Part shown: one piece after another, positions 1-8,897 of the stretch | Numbering within the stretch: the first letter of the stretch is position 1 | How the letters are laid out: each line of letters begins with the position of its first letter | Assembly (NCBI RefSeq): GCF_029350945.1 | Contig: NZ_JARKMS010000001.1 | Coordinates: forward strand, 1,123,828-1,187,827 | Origin: Maribacter huludaoensis | GTDB lineage: Bacteria; Bacteroidota; Bacteroidia; Flavobacteriales; Flavobacteriaceae | Reading direction: 5' to 3' | DNA: 64,000 bases | Notes under the pieces: generated by a model | Seen by the model: the letters and a program-made list of their open reading frames with translations, nothing else | What the model was told of the DNA's origin: nothing | Databases searched by the model: none | Position numbers and translations under genes: made by a program

Positions 1-543
1 AAGGTCTTCAATTACACCAACATTTATATAAACGGAAGGTAGCCACCATAAAGACCATACAAAGCCGATAACCTGAGTTGCGTAAAATGGTTTAGTAATT
101 TTCGAAAGTTCACGAAATGCATAACCTATCCATACCACTTCACCTAGAAATGCCCAAGACAAAAGAAACAAAGTGAATTTTAAGGTAGGTATATAAATTT
201 CGAAATCAAGAATGGACATATCTCCATTATAAAAAGCTACAATTACTAAAGTTATTAAACCTATGGTAAATGCGAACAGTAAGCTAAATACATACCACTT
301 TGGGTGTACTTTCCAAACTAGCATAGGTCTAAATAAATTCTTTATACCTTCATTACCTTTTGTAATTTTTACAATAAATAACAACAAAAACATTAAAGCG
401 TAAAAGCGACCATTGGTGTACGGGAAAAATTCTATTACGCCTTTGCTTTTAGCAAAAGTTATTACAAAATTCAGCATTGGTGCAAGTGTTAAAAACACCC
501 ATATTTCGTACCTCTTTAAAAAGTCTATCATTTTTGTGGTCAT
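1..543 (-). CDS. CPBP/ABI-like integral membrane protein, partial
   Basis: This is the first 181 codons of a gene that runs off the left edge of the window, so the C-terminus is missing. The product is a polytopic membrane protein with hydrophobic segments near residues 14-30, 47-60, 84-104 and 122-134. The stretch GEVVWIGYAFREL (134-146) followed by GFVWSLWWLP (160-169) matches the arrangement of the two core motifs of the CPBP/ABI intramembrane protease family (EExxxR, then FxxxH before LP). The expected first Glu is Gly134, the Arg is Ile139 and the His is Trp167, so a protease function is doubtful. ATG at 543 was chosen; a second ATG at residue 5 (531) is possible. No Shine-Dalgarno site is visible. 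The family call is by motif shape only. Confidence 0.6.
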   Translation of the reverse strand, partial: MTTKMIDFLKRYEIWVFLTLAPMLNFVITFAKSKGVIEFFPYTNGRFYALMFLLLFIVKITKGNEGIKNLFRPMLVWKVHPKWYVFSLLFAFTIGLITLVIVAFYNGDMSILDFEIYIPTLKFTLFLLSWAFLGEVVWIGYAFRELSKITKPFYATQVIGFVWSLWWLPSVYINVGVIEDL

Positions 544-708
544 CAGTAAATTTCTAGTTATGGTTTGGTGTTATTTTGATTTAATCTCTTTGTAAAAAAA
601 TCGTTTGCCAAGATAGTCTTATCATTTTTTTATACAAGACCTTTTGGTTATTCGAACTGTTATGTTGGATTAAACGTCAATTTCTATGTAATTATTAATG
701 AATAACAT

Positions 709-1539
709 TCATTTATTTATTGCTCCAAAAACCCCAAAATAATCTTCATGCATCTTGCCTGGTGCCTTAGACTCGTGCCATAAATTAAAACCTGCATTTT
801 TAAAAAGGCGTGCATAATCATGAGAAAATGATCGCTCAACACCATAAGGTTGAGAATTTGGATTCTTGCTAAAGTCAATATTTGCTCCAATGGGCTCAAT
901 TGCAATAAATATTGAAGTCCCTAATTTGTTTAGGTAAGAAAAGAACTCTTGCAATCGTTGTTCTGAAAAATATTCTAGGACACCACCTGAAGTAAAGATT
1001 ATCATATTATTGGTTCCGTTTTCTTTAATCCAATCAAATCCATCTGCGGCTACAAATTCGATTTTAATATTCTCAACATACTGTTTTTTATTAAATTTAA
1101 TTTGCTCAACACTTAAATCAATACCTATAAATCTTTCAATTTGTGAAAATTCAGCGCTCAAGTAATCTAAAACATCCCCATTGCCTGTTCCAATCTCGAC
1201 AATGGTGTGAAATTCATGTGATGTATCTTTTAAAATATTCTGAAGCTTTTCAAATACTGGTAAACAATTAGGAAAAAAAAAATCTTTCAATACATTCTCT
1301 TTATCTGAAAAATATTTTCTACCTGTCTCTTTCCAAAAATTTTCATGATAATCTGCCAGCAAATCGAAGTCTTGGTTTTTTTCGGCATTTTTTAAAAGTG
1401 CCGAACGCATGAATCGCTCACTTAAACTGAGTTCATTTTTGACATTAAAACTGATGCCTTTTTTTATTAATATTTCAACTTTTTGGGGTTGTAACTTAAT
1501 CAAAATTGCTCCAATGAATTCTTTAATTATTTTTTTCAT
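709..1539 (-). CDS. Class I SAM-dependent methyltransferase
   Basis: The 276-residue soluble protein has a Rossmann-type methyltransferase core. Motif I is VEIGTGNGD at residues 114-122, followed by an acidic strand end (FIGIDLS) and a later AADGFDW segment consistent with SAM adenine contacts. The first 100 residues are a charged helical region without a recognised domain. The substrate cannot be told from sequence; methyltransferases of this size often act on lipids, sugars or small molecules. It stands alone, about 145 bp from the end of the copper island downstream and 165 bp from the CPBP-like gene. An overlapping 62-codon frame inside it is a shadow. Confidence 0.75.
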   Translation of the reverse strand: MKKIIKEFIGAILIKLQPQKVEILIKKGISFNVKNELSLSERFMRSALLKNAEKNQDFDLLADYHENFWKETGRKYFSDKENVLKDFFFPNCLPVFEKLQNILKDTSHEFHTIVEIGTGNGDVLDYLSAEFSQIERFIGIDLSVEQIKFNKKQYVENIKIEFVAADGFDWIKENGTNNMIIFTSGGVLEYFSEQRLQEFFSYLNKLGTSIFIAIEPIGANIDFSKNPNSQPYGVERSFSHDYARLFKNAGFNLWHESKAPGKMHEDYFGVFGAINK

Positions 1540-1684
1540 TTGCTAGTGTGCTATAACATTTATTTCTTTAATTCTATAGTTTGGTTCTTTTTATATCCTA
1601 GAAAAATTTATCTTTTCTAAGGTTTTAGCTTAAACTATTTTAATCTGGACTATTTGAAAAATTTGTGTTCTATTCTTTGACAGT

Positions 1685-3427
1685 TTACTTAGTTATGTTA
1701 ATGATACTTCCACAAGTCAACATTTCATCTCCATAATATGGATTTCGAATATCTTTATCTTTACTTAGCCAAAAAGCACCTTTATTTTTATTTGCCATAG
1801 GACATTTTTGCAAATATAGTATGGGATCAACATTCTCAATATTCATAGCAATGGGCACTAAATTTTCATTCAGAATTACAAAATGGTCACGTTGATTTTC
1901 CAGATTATCATTTTCTACAATGGCGTCAAACATTTTAATAGTTTTATTTAAGTGTGCTTGCTCCATCTTTCCTAAACCACTAATATCTATAGATTTTAAG
2001 GCCTTGGATGTCTCTTTTGCAAAAGCGGCAACTTGGTTAGCATCGTTTGAGACAAATGCATCTTTCATTTGAAGATAGGATGTGAGCACTTTTTCAAAGT
2101 CCTTCTGAAAACTTGATGGTAAGTCTATTATCATTTGAGACAATGACATATCCGATGTTTCCTTTTTGCTCTTGTTCATCATCGATTTTTTTCCTTGTAA
2201 TTGTGCGGCGGCATCTACTGAGAATGTTCCATTTGTCACGATTTCATCGCCATTTTCAAGCCCTTCTTTTACCCTAAAATTTTCTCCATTACGATTCGCA
2301 ATCACAATTTCACGCATTTCAAAAATTGGTTCGTTAGGATTGGTCTTTATATACACCAATGAGCGTTCTCCTGTCCACATCACTGCACTTGCAGGAACGG
2401 TAATTAAATCGTCATTCATTTTGGATTCTCCTTTGAGTTTGCCCGTGACAAACATTCCTGGCTTAAATAGGGCATCTATATTTTTAAGTGTTGCTCTTAC
2501 GGTAACAGTACGCGTTGCGTTGTTCAGCATAGGGTCAATAAAAGAAATCGTGGCGTCAAATTCTTTATTGGCATAGGCATTGGTTACTATCATCATTTTC
2601 TGACCTACTTTTAGATTAGAGATTTGACTTTCGTAGGCATCAAATTCTGCCCAAACTGAATTCAAATTACTCACTTTTAAAATTGGTTGACCTTGTTTTA
2701 CATAGTCTCCTTCTCTTGCCGCAACTTCTGAGACAGTTCCTGAAACAGTAGCATAAATGGGGAAATTATCACGAACCTTCCCAGAAGTTTCAATAGCATT
2801 AATTTGACTTTCTGAAAGCTTCCAGAGTTTCAACTTGTTTCGCACAGCTTTATACAAAGCAGGTTGCGATTCTTTTAAAGCAGTCGTAGTTAAAAGCTCT
2901 TGTTGTGCCGCTACTAAATTAGGCGCATAAATAGTAGCCAGTAATTGACCACGATTTACTTTTTGACCTTCATAGCTTACATTCAATTTTTCCAGACGAC
3001 CATCAAAATAGCTTGCTTGTACAGCGTTATTTTCTTCGTTTGTAGCAATCTTTCCTGAGAGTGAGATCATTCCGTCTTCATCAGAAGGTGCACCACTACC
3101 TACAACTGTAGTTTGAATATTGGCCAGCGCCATTGCGTTATCTGTCATTTTTATCTCATTCAAAGCGAGACCTTCAGCGCCAGACTCAGCAGGTATCAAG
3201 TCCATCCCGCATATAGGACAGTCGCCTGCTTCTGGTTGCATAATCTGTGGGTGCATTGAGCAAGTCCACATTTGGTTTGCCGTATCGCTAGAGTGGTTGT
3301 GGGAATCTGACATATTAGACGAATCCTTGCTTGCGTCAACATCAATCTCAGAATTTCCGAAAATGAGCCAGCCTGCAAATAATCCCACTATTACTGCGAC
3401 TGCTATATATAATATGTTTTTGTTCAT
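1685..3427 (-). CDS. cusB: CusB-type RND efflux periplasmic adaptor with heavy-metal-binding and DUF3347 domains
   Basis: This is the membrane-fusion (adaptor) protein of a Cu(I)/Ag(I) tripartite efflux pump. An N-terminal membrane anchor (about residues 4-23) and a His-rich linker precede a heavy-metal-binding domain at 53-80 (WTCSMHP...GDCPICGMDL). The adaptor body follows, with its lipoyl/hairpin and barrel regions (for example YEGQKVNRGQLLATIYAP and VREGLENGDEIVTNG-like segments). The C-terminal region (about 430-575) is a DUF3347 domain with conserved KCPM, RNPYYG and LTCG Cys/Tyr motifs. The same domain is encoded separately at 8898-9488. Its partners CusA and CusC lie about 9 kb away at the other end of the island, which is unusual because cusA, cusB and cusC are normally adjacent. 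The 109-bp gap upstream suggests its own promoter. Confidence 0.9.
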   Translation of the reverse strand: MNKNILYIAVAVIVGLFAGWLIFGNSEIDVDASKDSSNMSDSHNHSSDTANQMWTCSMHPQIMQPEAGDCPICGMDLIPAESGAEGLALNEIKMTDNAMALANIQTTVVGSGAPSDEDGMISLSGKIATNEENNAVQASYFDGRLEKLNVSYEGQKVNRGQLLATIYAPNLVAAQQELLTTTALKESQPALYKAVRNKLKLWKLSESQINAIETSGKVRDNFPIYATVSGTVSEVAAREGDYVKQGQPILKVSNLNSVWAEFDAYESQISNLKVGQKMMIVTNAYANKEFDATISFIDPMLNNATRTVTVRATLKNIDALFKPGMFVTGKLKGESKMNDDLITVPASAVMWTGERSLVYIKTNPNEPIFEMREIVIANRNGENFRVKEGLENGDEIVTNGTFSVDAAAQLQGKKSMMNKSKKETSDMSLSQMIIDLPSSFQKDFEKVLTSYLQMKDAFVSNDANQVAAFAKETSKALKSIDISGLGKMEQAHLNKTIKMFDAIVENDNLENQRDHFVILNENLVPIAMNIENVDPILYLQKCPMANKNKGAFWLSKDKDIRNPYYGDEMLTCGSIINITK

Positions 3428-3536
3428 AATAAAAATTGTTTAATGTGTAGCACGATGGGTGTTAGGGATTGTAGCGGCATCCTTTTTTTGCTATTTCTGC
3501 AAACAAAAGATATAGCGAAAAGACTGCTCGAATGCT

Positions 3537-4028
3537 CTATTTCTGATTTTGCAATCGGTCAATCATTTGTTTCATTTCTTCTATCTCCTTCTTTTGAGCT
3601 TTAATGATATCATTGGCTAATTTTTTCACTTCAGGGTCTTGAATATTTGCACGCTCACTGGTTAATATTGCTATCGAGTGGTGCGGTATCATAGCTTTCA
3701 TCCAGAGTACATCGCCCACAGTTGATTTTTGGTCACGTACCAGTCCTAGCGCACCAACAAATAGAATAATACTTCCTAAAACTATGGCAACATTTTTCTT
3801 TTTATTTTGATACATATTTCGCATTGCCACAAACATTATTATGGCCATCGCTGCAATACCTAAACAGCTCATATAAAACCTTGTGAGGCTAAAATATACG
3901 TGTTCGATTGCATAGGTGTTTAGATACATCGTGATGTACATTGCTATAAAGGATGCCACGAGCATACCAACAAATTTTGAGTAATTTCCTTTTTTCATTT
4001 CTCCGTGATTGTTCTCTTTTGAATTCAT
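3537..4028 (-). CDS. DUF305 membrane protein
   Basis: The 163-residue protein has three predicted membrane helices (about 18-38, 52-69 and 79-98) followed by a DUF305 domain. The domain's signature is WMKAMIPHHSIAI, with the MIPHH core at residues 113-117, then a charged helix running to the C-terminus. DUF305 domains are ferritin-like helical folds often found beside copper resistance genes, and the paired His with nearby Met are plausible metal ligands. The gene begins 19 bp after copA in the same direction, so the two are probably co-transcribed. A second ATG at residue 11 is an alternative start. A role in copper handling is inferred from context. Confidence 0.8.
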   Translation of the reverse strand: MNSKENNHGEMKKGNYSKFVGMLVASFIAMYITMYLNTYAIEHVYFSLTRFYMSCLGIAAMAIIMFVAMRNMYQNKKKNVAIVLGSIILFVGALGLVRDQKSTVGDVLWMKAMIPHHSIAILTSERANIQDPEVKKLANDIIKAQKKEIEEMKQMIDRLQNQK

Positions 4029-4047
4029 TTCTAATGGCTTTTAGTTT

Positions 4048-6558
4048 TTAATTAATTGATTTTGTTTTAAGTCTGAGTGCATTTACAATGACCGAAACCG
4101 AACTGAAACTCATTGCCAACGCGGCAATCATTGGCGATAAGAGTATTCCAAAAAATGGGAATAAAACTCCCGCTGCAATGGGTACACCGAGGGTATTGTA
4201 TATCAAGGCAAAAAATAAATTTTGCTGGATATTCCGCATTACTTTATGACTTAAATTCTTTGCTTTTACGATGCCGTGTAAATCGCCTTTTACTAATGTT
4301 ATCATTGCACTTTCAATAGCGACATCCGTTCCTGTTCCCATTGCAATACCTACATCACTTTTGGCTAATGCTGGTGCATCGTTTATACCGTCGCCAGCCA
4401 TCGCCACTACTTTGCCTTGTTCTTGTAACTTTTTAACCTCGTCCAGTTTGTTTTCTGGTAACATTCCCGCTTTGAAGTCGGCGAGATTAAGTTCGTTGGC
4501 TACTGCCTGGGCGGTGTCGTGATTATCTCCTGTGAGCATTATTACTTCGATGCCTTTGTCTTGCAATTCTTTGATTGCCTTGGCACTCGTTTCTTTTATT
4601 TTATCGCCTATGACCACATAGCCTGAAACTTCGCCATCAATGGATAAGTAAGAAACGGTCTTTCCCTGTTTCTGAAAGGATTGTGCTTCGGTTTCCATTT
4701 CAGATGATAGCGTAGCATTTGCGTACTCCATCATTTTGACATTGCCTAAATCGAGCTTCTTGCCATCAACTGTTCCTTCTACGCCTTTTCCTGTTACTGC
4801 GCTAAAGTTTTCGGTTTTGGATATTTCGGTTTTCTGTTCCTTTCCATATTTCACGGTAGCTTCGGCAAGTGGATGCTCGCTGGAACTGTTTAGGGATGCG
4901 ATAAAATGTAGAATCTCGCTTTCGCGAAAGTGGTCTCCAAAAATACCTATTTTCTCAACGGTTGGTTTCCCTTCCGTAATGGTTCCTGTTTTGTCCACGA
5001 TAAGGGTATCCACCTTATCCATTTTCTCAAGGGCTTCGGCATTCTTGATTAGTACACCATTTTGTGCACCTTTGCCAACTCCTACCATCACAGACATAGG
5101 TGTAGCCAATCCTAAAGCACAAGGACAGGCTATAATTAATACGGCAATGGCATTGACCAAGGCATAAACATAAGCTGGTTCTGGACCCCAAATTGCCCAT
5201 ACCGCAAAAGTGATGAGCGAAATAATTACTACAACAGGTACAAAATACCCGGAAACGGTATCTGCCAACTTCTGAATAGGTGCACGACTACGACTGGCAT
5301 CGTTTACCATATGTATAATTTGGGAAAGCAGCGTATCACTACCTACTTTTTCAGCTTCCATCAAGAAAGACTGATTGCCGTTGATTGTACCACTACTTAC
5401 TTTATCATCTGTAGTTTTGTTAACTGGTATAGGTTCGCCCGAAATCATCGATTCATCTACAGTAGTTTCGCCTTCGGTAATTTTGCCATCGACGGGAATT
5501 TTATCTCCAGGCTTCACTCGTAGAATATCTCCTTTTTCTATTTGGTCAATGGAAACTTCTTCTTCATTTCCATTAACTAATTTAATGGCTTTGTTGGGTG
5601 CAAGTTTCAATAATTCCTTAACTGCGGAATTGGTTTTGCTATGCGCACGCGCTTCTAAAACTTGACCCATTAAAACTAATGTGAGTATTACGGTTGCTGC
5701 TTCAAAATAAACGTGTACTGCACCAGACTCTGTTTTAAACTGTTCTGGAAAAAAGTCTGGAAACAGCATTCCGAAAACACTAAATAGCCACGCCACACCA
5801 GCACCTATTCCTATTAGCGTAAACATATTGAGATTCCAAGTTTTGATGCTGCGATAGGCACGTTCAAAAAACATCCACGTGGCATAAAACACAACTGGAA
5901 TGGATAAGCCAAATTGAATCCAGTTCCACCATTTTTGCTCCATTACATCGTATAACGGATTGTTAGGAATCATCTCGCTCATTGCGATTATAAAAATGGG
6001 TAACGTGAACCCAACAGCTATCCAGAATTTTTTCAACAGCTTTTTATAGTTCTTTTCTTCTGCTGAACTATCTGCTTCCATCGGTACTAAATCCATTCCG
6101 CAAATAGGGCAAGCTCCAGCTTCGTTTTTCACGACTTCTAGGTGCATTGGACACGTCCATTGTTCTGTAGTGGTTGCGGAAAGATTGACTTCTTCAACCA
6201 AATCCATACCGCAAACAGGACAATCTCCTGGCTCGTCGTATGTTTTGTCGCCCTCGCAATGCATCGGGCAGTAGAAAGTGCCAGTTCCTTTGCCTTTTTG
6301 TTTTAGCTTTTTCTCTTTTGCCGAATCTTCCTTATGATGATGCTCGCCAAGGTTGTGGATGGAATAACGCCCTCCATCATCCTTTAAGCTTTTCTGAAAA
6401 GTTTCCAGAGAAATATGAGAACTCATCTCAATTGTTGCTTCCTGCTTTTTTAAATCAACAGATGCGTTTGTCACACCATCAACTTTAGATAAAGTTTGCT
6501 CAACGTGACTGCGACAACCGTTGCAGGTCATTCCTTGTATGTGATAGGTGTGTTTCAT
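4048..6558 (-). CDS. copA: Copper-translocating P1B-type ATPase CopA
   Basis: The 836-residue Cu(I)/Ag(I)-exporting P-type ATPase begins with an HMA domain (residues 1-70; GMTCNGC, CxxC at 12-15). Two heavy-metal-binding modules follow, at 95-122 (FYCPMH...GDCPVCGMDL) and 134-160 (WTCPMH...CPICGMDL). The catalytic body has SGEP at 373-376, the membrane CPC metal site at 478-480, DKTGT with the phosphorylated Asp at 522, an HP locus at 562-563 and GDGINDAP at 722-729. It would export cytosolic copper to the periplasm for the oxidase and Cus pump encoded nearby. It lies in a tight minus-strand operon, 14 bp from the permease and 19 bp from the DUF305 gene. The codons near 4917-4932 carry a CTTTCGCGAAAG palindrome. 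Confidence 0.96.
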   Translation of the reverse strand: MKHTYHIQGMTCNGCRSHVEQTLSKVDGVTNASVDLKKQEATIEMSSHISLETFQKSLKDDGGRYSIHNLGEHHHKEDSAKEKKLKQKGKGTGTFYCPMHCEGDKTYDEPGDCPVCGMDLVEEVNLSATTTEQWTCPMHLEVVKNEAGACPICGMDLVPMEADSSAEEKNYKKLLKKFWIAVGFTLPIFIIAMSEMIPNNPLYDVMEQKWWNWIQFGLSIPVVFYATWMFFERAYRSIKTWNLNMFTLIGIGAGVAWLFSVFGMLFPDFFPEQFKTESGAVHVYFEAATVILTLVLMGQVLEARAHSKTNSAVKELLKLAPNKAIKLVNGNEEEVSIDQIEKGDILRVKPGDKIPVDGKITEGETTVDESMISGEPIPVNKTTDDKVSSGTINGNQSFLMEAEKVGSDTLLSQIIHMVNDASRSRAPIQKLADTVSGYFVPVVVIISLITFAVWAIWGPEPAYVYALVNAIAVLIIACPCALGLATPMSVMVGVGKGAQNGVLIKNAEALEKMDKVDTLIVDKTGTITEGKPTVEKIGIFGDHFRESEILHFIASLNSSSEHPLAEATVKYGKEQKTEISKTENFSAVTGKGVEGTVDGKKLDLGNVKMMEYANATLSSEMETEAQSFQKQGKTVSYLSIDGEVSGYVVIGDKIKETSAKAIKELQDKGIEVIMLTGDNHDTAQAVANELNLADFKAGMLPENKLDEVKKLQEQGKVVAMAGDGINDAPALAKSDVGIAMGTGTDVAIESAMITLVKGDLHGIVKAKNLSHKVMRNIQQNLFFALIYNTLGVPIAAGVLFPFFGILLSPMIAALAMSFSSVSVIVNALRLKTKSIN

Positions 6559-6572
6559 TTTATTTTAATTTT

Positions 6573-7928
6573 TTACATTTTGGTCATTTCATCTTCACTC
6601 ATTTCCATTCCCATATTCATATTGCCGTCCTTATCTGTATGTGATTTCATAAATAGAAATTGAGAAAGAAAAATGAGAGCAATACCTATTGCTGCGACAA
6701 TAAGCACAAATGGGTCGGTCAAAAATTTTAAATAGATAAATGCTGCCAAAACAACAATATCCATTACTAAAGCAATTATGGGAATTACTGGATTGAATTT
6801 TACCTTGTTTTTAAGGTGTTTAAAAAGTCCCCAATGAATGGCAATATCCATTATCAAATAGAAAATTGCTCCAATAGACGCTATTCGAGTTAAGTCGAAC
6901 AAAATAGTTAATAGTATTGCTAATGAAACGGTAAGAATCAACGAAGGGTTTTTAAGTTTCTTGATTCTATTCAAATTAGGAACTTGTTTCATATCGCTTA
7001 ACATTCCTAACATTCTTGAAGCAGAATACACGCTGGCAATGACACCGGAAACTGTTGCTACAATGGCAAGTAAAATTGTTAAAGTGGAACCCCATTCGCC
7101 AAATAGTGGTTTTGCGGAAGCTGCCAAAGCATAATCTTTTGCTACTATAATTTCTTCAATGCTCAATCCGCCAGCAACCGATAACGCCAAAACAACATAA
7201 ATAACTGTACAAACGATAATTGAAATAATTATGGAACGCCCAACATTTTTATGAGGATTTTTTATGTCGCCACCTTGATTCGTTATTGTCGTGAATCCTT
7301 TATAAGCAAGAATCGATAAGGCTAATGCGGCAACAAATCCAAAACCCTCAGGAAAGGATTGGGTAGTTGCAGGACTATAACTACCTGTGATAGTAGGTAA
7401 ACCAGAAATAACCAATCCCGAAATGGCCAATACAGCGATACCAACAACTTTTATAATTGCAGTAAAGGTGGCGGTACGTTCAATAATTTTATTACCTGAA
7501 ATATTGACAATATATGCAATACCAATAAGTATGACTCCCAATACAGATGCGTAGCCGGCATACTCCTGCGGAAACAGTCGTAATGCATACGCCCCAAAAG
7601 TACCTGCCACCAAACTCTCGGCAACAACCATTGAAACGTACATTAACAAGGAAAATGAACCCGCAAGTGTACCTGGGTGATAGGCCTCTGTTAAAAATTT
7701 TGCAACCCCTCCAGAAGACGGATAAGCGTTTGAGAATTTTACATACGAATACGAACTAAATCCTACGATAAAAGCTCCTACCACAAATGCAATAGGAAAT
7801 AAATCGCCGACCAATTCGGCTATTTGCCCCATTAATACAAAAATACCAGCACCTATCATCACACCTGTACCTAATGATACAGAGCCTAATAATGACAGTT
7901 TTTGGGTATTTGTTTTTAAGGGTTTCAT
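6573..7928 (-). CDS. APC-family amino acid permease with Met-rich C-terminal tail
   Basis: The 451-residue polytopic protein has about 12 hydrophobic segments. Its N-terminal SLGTGVMIGAGIFVL is the unwound first-helix signature of amino acid/polyamine/organocation (APC) permeases. The last 25 residues form a hydrophilic tail rich in Met and acidic residues (GNMNMGMEMSEDEM, about 436-449). This is atypical for APC transporters and resembles Met-type copper-binding sequences in the neighbouring oxidase. It sits between the small 97-residue gene (14 bp) and copA (14 bp) in one operon, so a link to copper stress is likely, perhaps transport of an amino acid or a copper complex. The substrate is not determinable from sequence. 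Confidence 0.85.
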   Translation of the reverse strand: MKPLKTNTQKLSLLGSVSLGTGVMIGAGIFVLMGQIAELVGDLFPIAFVVGAFIVGFSSYSYVKFSNAYPSSGGVAKFLTEAYHPGTLAGSFSLLMYVSMVVAESLVAGTFGAYALRLFPQEYAGYASVLGVILIGIAYIVNISGNKIIERTATFTAIIKVVGIAVLAISGLVISGLPTITGSYSPATTQSFPEGFGFVAALALSILAYKGFTTITNQGGDIKNPHKNVGRSIIISIIVCTVIYVVLALSVAGGLSIEEIIVAKDYALAASAKPLFGEWGSTLTILLAIVATVSGVIASVYSASRMLGMLSDMKQVPNLNRIKKLKNPSLILTVSLAILLTILFDLTRIASIGAIFYLIMDIAIHWGLFKHLKNKVKFNPVIPIIALVMDIVVLAAFIYLKFLTDPFVLIVAAIGIALIFLSQFLFMKSHTDKDGNMNMGMEMSEDEMTKM

Positions 7929-7942
7929 TTAATAATCTGTAT

Positions 7943-8236
7943 TTATCTTAATTTTTTCCGCATTGCTTCTGAAATATTTTCGGCGTAAACTCCATAAGCA
8001 TCCACCAATAAGCCTTTAATTCCGTTTTTGGATGAAATGGCATAAAGCACACTATTGTCATCTGTACTGCTCATCCCTTCAAAACGATGCATCTCATCAA
8101 CATCAAAATCTTCTGGATGTATCTTTAACTTTAAGGCATTACATTCCAGATGTTTCTCTTTCAAATTGAAATCAACGGTATAGCCTCTTGTCTGTAGATT
8201 ACTTATTGCTTCTGAAAGGGTATCGTAATTTTCCAT
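7943..8236 (-). CDS. Small conserved Bacteroidota protein (copper operon)
   Basis: The 97-residue soluble protein has no signal peptide or membrane segment. From memory, relatives in flavobacterial genomes often carry the name phosphoribosylpyrophosphate synthetase. The protein is far too short for that enzyme and shows no PRPP-binding loop, so the name looks like a propagated error. It is mixed alpha/beta with a run of acidic residues in the middle (HPEDFDVDEMHRFEG). It lies 1 bp from the haem/Usp chimera and 14 bp from the permease, so it belongs to the copper operon. No function is assigned. Confidence 0.75.
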   Translation of the reverse strand: MENYDTLSEAISNLQTRGYTVDFNLKEKHLECNALKLKIHPEDFDVDEMHRFEGMSSTDDNSVLYAISSKNGIKGLLVDAYGVYAENISEAMRKKLR

Positions 8237-8237
8237 A

Positions 8238-8897
8238 TTATAAATGAACTGTCATCACTGGTTTTTTTGAATGATTGGTAATACTTTCAGTAATACTCTT
8301 TGAAAATATGCTTGATAATCCCTTTCTACTATGAGTGTACATTACTATTAAATCTACATCAATAGAATCTTCAAATTTTTCAATACCACTTTCTATATTA
8401 GTTTCACTATAAACGTGCATCTGATAGTTTTCCAATTTTGGAAAATGCGTTAAGAAGTCCTTTATTGGTTGTAAACCATTTTCAACACTATTAAAATCTG
8501 ATGTCGTATTGATGTTTAACAAGTGAATTTTTGCATTGCATTTTTTTGCGATTTCTTCTGCATTTTTGAATGCATTGGATATGTCTTCTTTAAAGTCAGA
8601 TACGAAAGCAATATTTTTAAAAGGAAATGTTATTTCATCTTCTTTTACTTCTTTAATATGGTCTTCTAAAAACCAAGCTGCTGGCTGAACTTTGCTATAC
8701 CAAGGATATACAGTATTATTACTGTGACAATCATAGCAAGACACCTTAAGCTGATTCTCGATTTTAGACGGTACTTTGTTAAACATCATAAAATCAGTTT
8801 CAGGTATTGTGTACCTTTCATTTTTATCCGTTGGAAAAAATTGAATAATCACAAAGGCGATTAATGCTACCCAAGCTATGATTTTTACAATTTTCAT
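8238..8897 (-). CDS. Chimeric haem-binding domain / universal stress protein
   Basis: The 219-residue protein appears to join two truncated families. Residues 1-85 match the start of the Bacteroidota haem-binding domain: an N-terminal membrane anchor (about 5-21), then CYDCHSN with a CxxCH haem site at C54-H58, then YPWYSKVQPAAW. From about residue 86, without a linker, the sequence matches the second half of a tandem universal stress protein (FPFKNIAFVSDF... DLIVMYTHSRKG... KKPVMTVHL). The Usp nucleotide-binding glycines are partly lost (THSRKG instead of THGRKG). The C-terminal half of the haem domain and the first Usp domain are absent. An in-frame deletion between two formerly adjacent genes would explain this. 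The gene abuts the DUF3347 gene with no gap. Whether the chimera works is unknown. Confidence 0.8.
   Translation of the reverse strand: MKIVKIIAWVALIAFVIIQFFPTDKNERYTIPETDFMMFNKVPSKIENQLKVSCYDCHSNNTVYPWYSKVQPAAWFLEDHIKEVKEDEITFPFKNIAFVSDFKEDISNAFKNAEEIAKKCNAKIHLLNINTTSDFNSVENGLQPIKDFLTHFPKLENYQMHVYSETNIESGIEKFEDSIDVDLIVMYTHSRKGLSSIFSKSITESITNHSKKPVMTVHL

Noticed and set aside
2166..2576. 136-codon open frame on plus inside cusB
   Set aside because: It is antisense to a gene with clear adaptor domains, and its translation has no recognisable domain or start context.
7943..8236. Phosphoribosylpyrophosphate synthetase
   Set aside because: The 97-residue protein has no PRPP-binding loop and is about a third of the length of that enzyme; the name seems a propagated error.
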